From Rhizobium etli CFN 42 (lineage in GTDB: Bacteria; Pseudomonadota; Alphaproteobacteria; Rhizobiales; Rhizobiaceae), in the NCBI RefSeq assembly GCF_000092045.1, contig NC_007761.1:623001-687000 (forward strand): a stretch of DNA of 64,000 bases. Direction: 5' to 3'. Positions 62,189 through 64,000 of the stretch are shown here, in pieces. Below the pieces are notes generated by a model. It searched no databases and was not told the DNA's origin. It was given only the letters and a program-made list of their open reading frames with translations. Positions within the stretch are counted from its first letter, which is position 1. Every line of letters begins with the position of its first letter. Position numbers and translations under genes: made by a program.

Positions 62189-64000
62189 TTACTCGGCCGC
62201 GAAGGGAGCCGTGCGCGGCGGCAGCGCCGGAATATCCATGTGCTCGGGTGCCAGGCGCTGTCTCGCCCGTTCGGCCATGATTTCGTAGGCCTGCTCCAGG
62301 TGATGGCAGAAGCGTTCGGCGTCGAACAGCGGCGCGATGTAACGCTGCTCTTTCAGATGTGCCTTATATTCGGCGATCCGGGCGGGATTCTGCGCCAGCT
62401 CGACGGCGAGATCCTCGTATGCCTGCAGATCGCTTGCGACGAGTTCGGGCAGATCGATTGCCTTGAGCAGGCTTTCGCTGACGCGTGAGGCGAAGTTGGT
62501 GCCCTTGACGGTGAGGACCGGCAGGCCGCCCCAGAGCTGCTCCGAGGTGGTGGTGTGGCCGTTGACCGGGAAGGTGTCGATCCCGAGGTCGGCCGCCTGC
62601 TGGCGGCTGATGTGGTCTTCGTAGGGCGCGCGCGGGCAGAAGATGATGCGCTTCGGCGAGATCCCTGCCGTCTGGAAATGCTTCGACAGGTTCGCCTGGT
62701 TGCGTGGCGAATTGGCCATCAGCCAGAGCACGCTGTTCGGCGCCCGTTTGAGAATCCGGCACCAGCTGTTGACCACTTCTGGGGTGATCTTGCGGTTGCC
62801 GTTGAAGGAGGCGAAGATGAAGGCGTCTTCCGGCAGGCCGAGCTGCTCACGGGTGACGGGGCGCGGCTTCGGACGATGCATCGGGTCGTTGGGCTGGTAG
62901 CTCTCCGGAAGCCGGCAGAATTTCTCGTGGTAGAATGGCTTGGCCACATCGGGCAGCACGGAGTGGTCGCCGATGACGTAGTCGAGGTCGATGTTGACGG
63001 TGCTGCCGGGAAAACCGAGCCATCCGACATGCACCGGTGCGAGCGGCTGGTTGAAGGCTGTCGCGCGGCTGCCTGACGTATGGCCCTTCAGATCGACCAT
63101 GATGTCGATATTGTGCTCGCGCACGACTGCCAGCACCGCCTGGTCGGAGAAGCCGTGAATGTCGACGATCCTGCCCCAGCGGCTGCGATCGGTCTCATTG
63201 TGCTTCAGGTATTCGGGGCCCGTATGGCAGAAGAGCGTGACCTCGAACCTGTCCTTGTCGTGCAGTTCGAGAATGCGCTGCAGCAGCTTCATCGTCGCGT
63301 GGCGATCCCAGAAGTCCGATGACATGTAGCCGATGCGGATCTTGTTCGACCATGTGTGCGGCTGGCTGCGGCGCAAAGCGACCCGCTCCTGATTAAGTGG
63401 GGTCGTGCCGATCGTCGCATACCGGTTGAAATCTTCGTTGCCGCACCAGTGCAGATGATAGAACGGGTTGTCTTTGCGCAGGATCTCGACATTGCCCTTT
63501 GCCAGCGCTTCGTCGATCACTGCCTGATGCTTGGCCGCCTCTTCGAAATCGTTGAATTCGCGGGCAAAAACGAGGTGAAGAAAGCGGAAGGCGTGATTGC
63601 CCGGAAAACGTTTGAAGATGTTGCGCGCAAGCGACTGGTTGGTTGCGTCGTTGAGATCGTCGCTGAGCAGCAGGGCCGCCAGGCGCATATGATCGGGATT
63701 CATGCTTTCCGACAGCACCGTCTTGAACGGACGGATGATATCCCGCTGCTGACGCTTCAGATAGATCGCGGTGATGATGAAGGCGAGTTCGGCATCTTCC
63801 TGCGCTTTGGTGAGGTTGCGCATGGCGATCAGCAGTGCTTCGTCCTCGCTGCCGGTCTCATAATAGAGCTTGGCAGCCTGCTTCTGATATTCGTAGGCGT
63901 TCGGTCCGTCGCAATTGCCGGCCAGGCCATAGGCTTTCGCGGCATCGGCCTTGAAGCCGAGCTGCACGAGGTTCTTGGCCAGCAGCGCATAGGTCTTGGC
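62189..64000 (-). CDS. SPINDLY/OGT-like (GT41) glycosyltransferase with helical repeats, 5' end outside window
   Basis: Over 600 residues seen, N-terminus beyond the right edge. The first 190 residues are helical repeats of TPR style (LGFKADAAKAYGLAGNC, YEYQKQAAKLYYETGSEDEA). The catalytic part matches O-GlcNAc transferases: IRIGYMSSDFWDRHATMKLL, VDLKGHTSGSRATAFNQP, VHVGWLGFPGS, FNGNRKITPEVVNSW and NGHTTTSEQLWGGLPVLTVK. GT41 enzymes attach sugars to protein Ser/Thr in the cytoplasm. Its place directly after fliP, where rhizobia usually have flagellin genes next, suggests flagellin or another flagellar protein as acceptor; that is inference. Confidence 0.88.
   Translation of the reverse strand, partial: AKTYALLAKNLVQLGFKADAAKAYGLAGNCDGPNAYEYQKQAAKLYYETGSEDEALLIAMRNLTKAQEDAELAFIITAIYLKRQQRDIIRPFKTVLSESMNPDHMRLAALLLSDDLNDATNQSLARNIFKRFPGNHAFRFLHLVFAREFNDFEEAAKHQAVIDEALAKGNVEILRKDNPFYHLHWCGNEDFNRYATIGTTPLNQERVALRRSQPHTWSNKIRIGYMSSDFWDRHATMKLLQRILELHDKDRFEVTLFCHTGPEYLKHNETDRSRWGRIVDIHGFSDQAVLAVVREHNIDIMVDLKGHTSGSRATAFNQPLAPVHVGWLGFPGSTVNIDLDYVIGDHSVLPDVAKPFYHEKFCRLPESYQPNDPMHRPKPRPVTREQLGLPEDAFIFASFNGNRKITPEVVNSWCRILKRAPNSVLWLMANSPRNQANLSKHFQTAGISPKRIIFCPRAPYEDHISRQQAADLGIDTFPVNGHTTTSEQLWGGLPVLTVKGTNFASRVSESLLKAIDLPELVASDLQAYEDLAVELAQNPARIAEYKAHLKEQRYIAPLFDAERFCHHLEQAYEIMAERARQRLAPEHMDIPALPPRTAPFAAE

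Overview
This 64 kb window is high-GC chromosomal DNA from an alphaproteobacterium, very probably a Rhizobium of the leguminosarum/etli group. The main reason is gene order: a chemotaxis operon (icpA-cheS-cheY1-cheA-cheW-cheR-cheB-cheY2-cheD-cheT) runs into fliF, visN, visR and the flagellar structural genes up to fliP, an arrangement typical of Rhizobiaceae. The rhizobial traits visNR, motE, cheS/cheT, several Ku genes and a fused secDF agree. Species was not tested by any search.

Layout. (1) 1-5084, minus strand: a DapA-family lyase/aldolase cut by the window edge, two DppB/DppC-type permeases, a family-5 solute-binding protein and a FadR-type GntR regulator. (2) 5309-10275: a LacI repressor divergent from a ribose-type ABC importer (binding protein, double-ATPase, permease), with two identical 14-bp operator candidates in the shared promoter region. 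(3) 10503-11648: a beta-helix protein that looks truncated at its N-terminus. (4) 11737-15960: a bacterial end-joining cluster, ku-ligD-ku, in which LigD lacks the phosphoesterase domain, followed by two small genes. (5) 16104-20669: OsmC protein, FAD/NAD(P)-binding protein, DMT exporter, and a fused VOC dioxygenase-like/alpha-beta hydrolase. (6) 20751-27875: a signalling island with three histidine kinases, three stand-alone receivers and a LuxR-type regulator. (7) 28050-34707: secDF, a small membrane protein, a Kef-type K+/H+ antiporter with a divergent HTH gene, a GT39 glycosyltransferase, and a previously easy-to-miss 37-codon membrane ORF at 34811-34924. (8) 35353-43769: the che operon, headed by a soluble globin-coupled chemoreceptor. 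(9) 43964-62118: flagellar genes. fliF, visN and visR read rightward, flhB-fliG-fliN-fliM-motA read leftward, and flgF-fliI-orf then flgB-flgC-fliE-flgG-flgA-flgI-motE-flgH-fliL-fliP read rightward, with many 4-base start/stop overlaps. (10) 62189-64000: a SPINDLY/OGT-like glycosyltransferase that continues past the window, after a strong bidirectional terminator.

How it fits together. The globin-type receptor would signal through CheA to two CheY proteins; CheS and CheT (with a CheZ-like DxxxQ motif) would serve signal termination; VisN/VisR would switch on the flagellar genes; the glycosyltransferase at the right end may act on flagellin. No tRNA, rRNA, CRISPR array, transposase or phage gene was seen. 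The window is mostly well-ordered core genome; the more open questions are the signalling island, the beta-helix remnant, the PE-less LigD, several unnamed genes inside the flagellar cluster, and short ORFs near flgF and at 34.9 kb.
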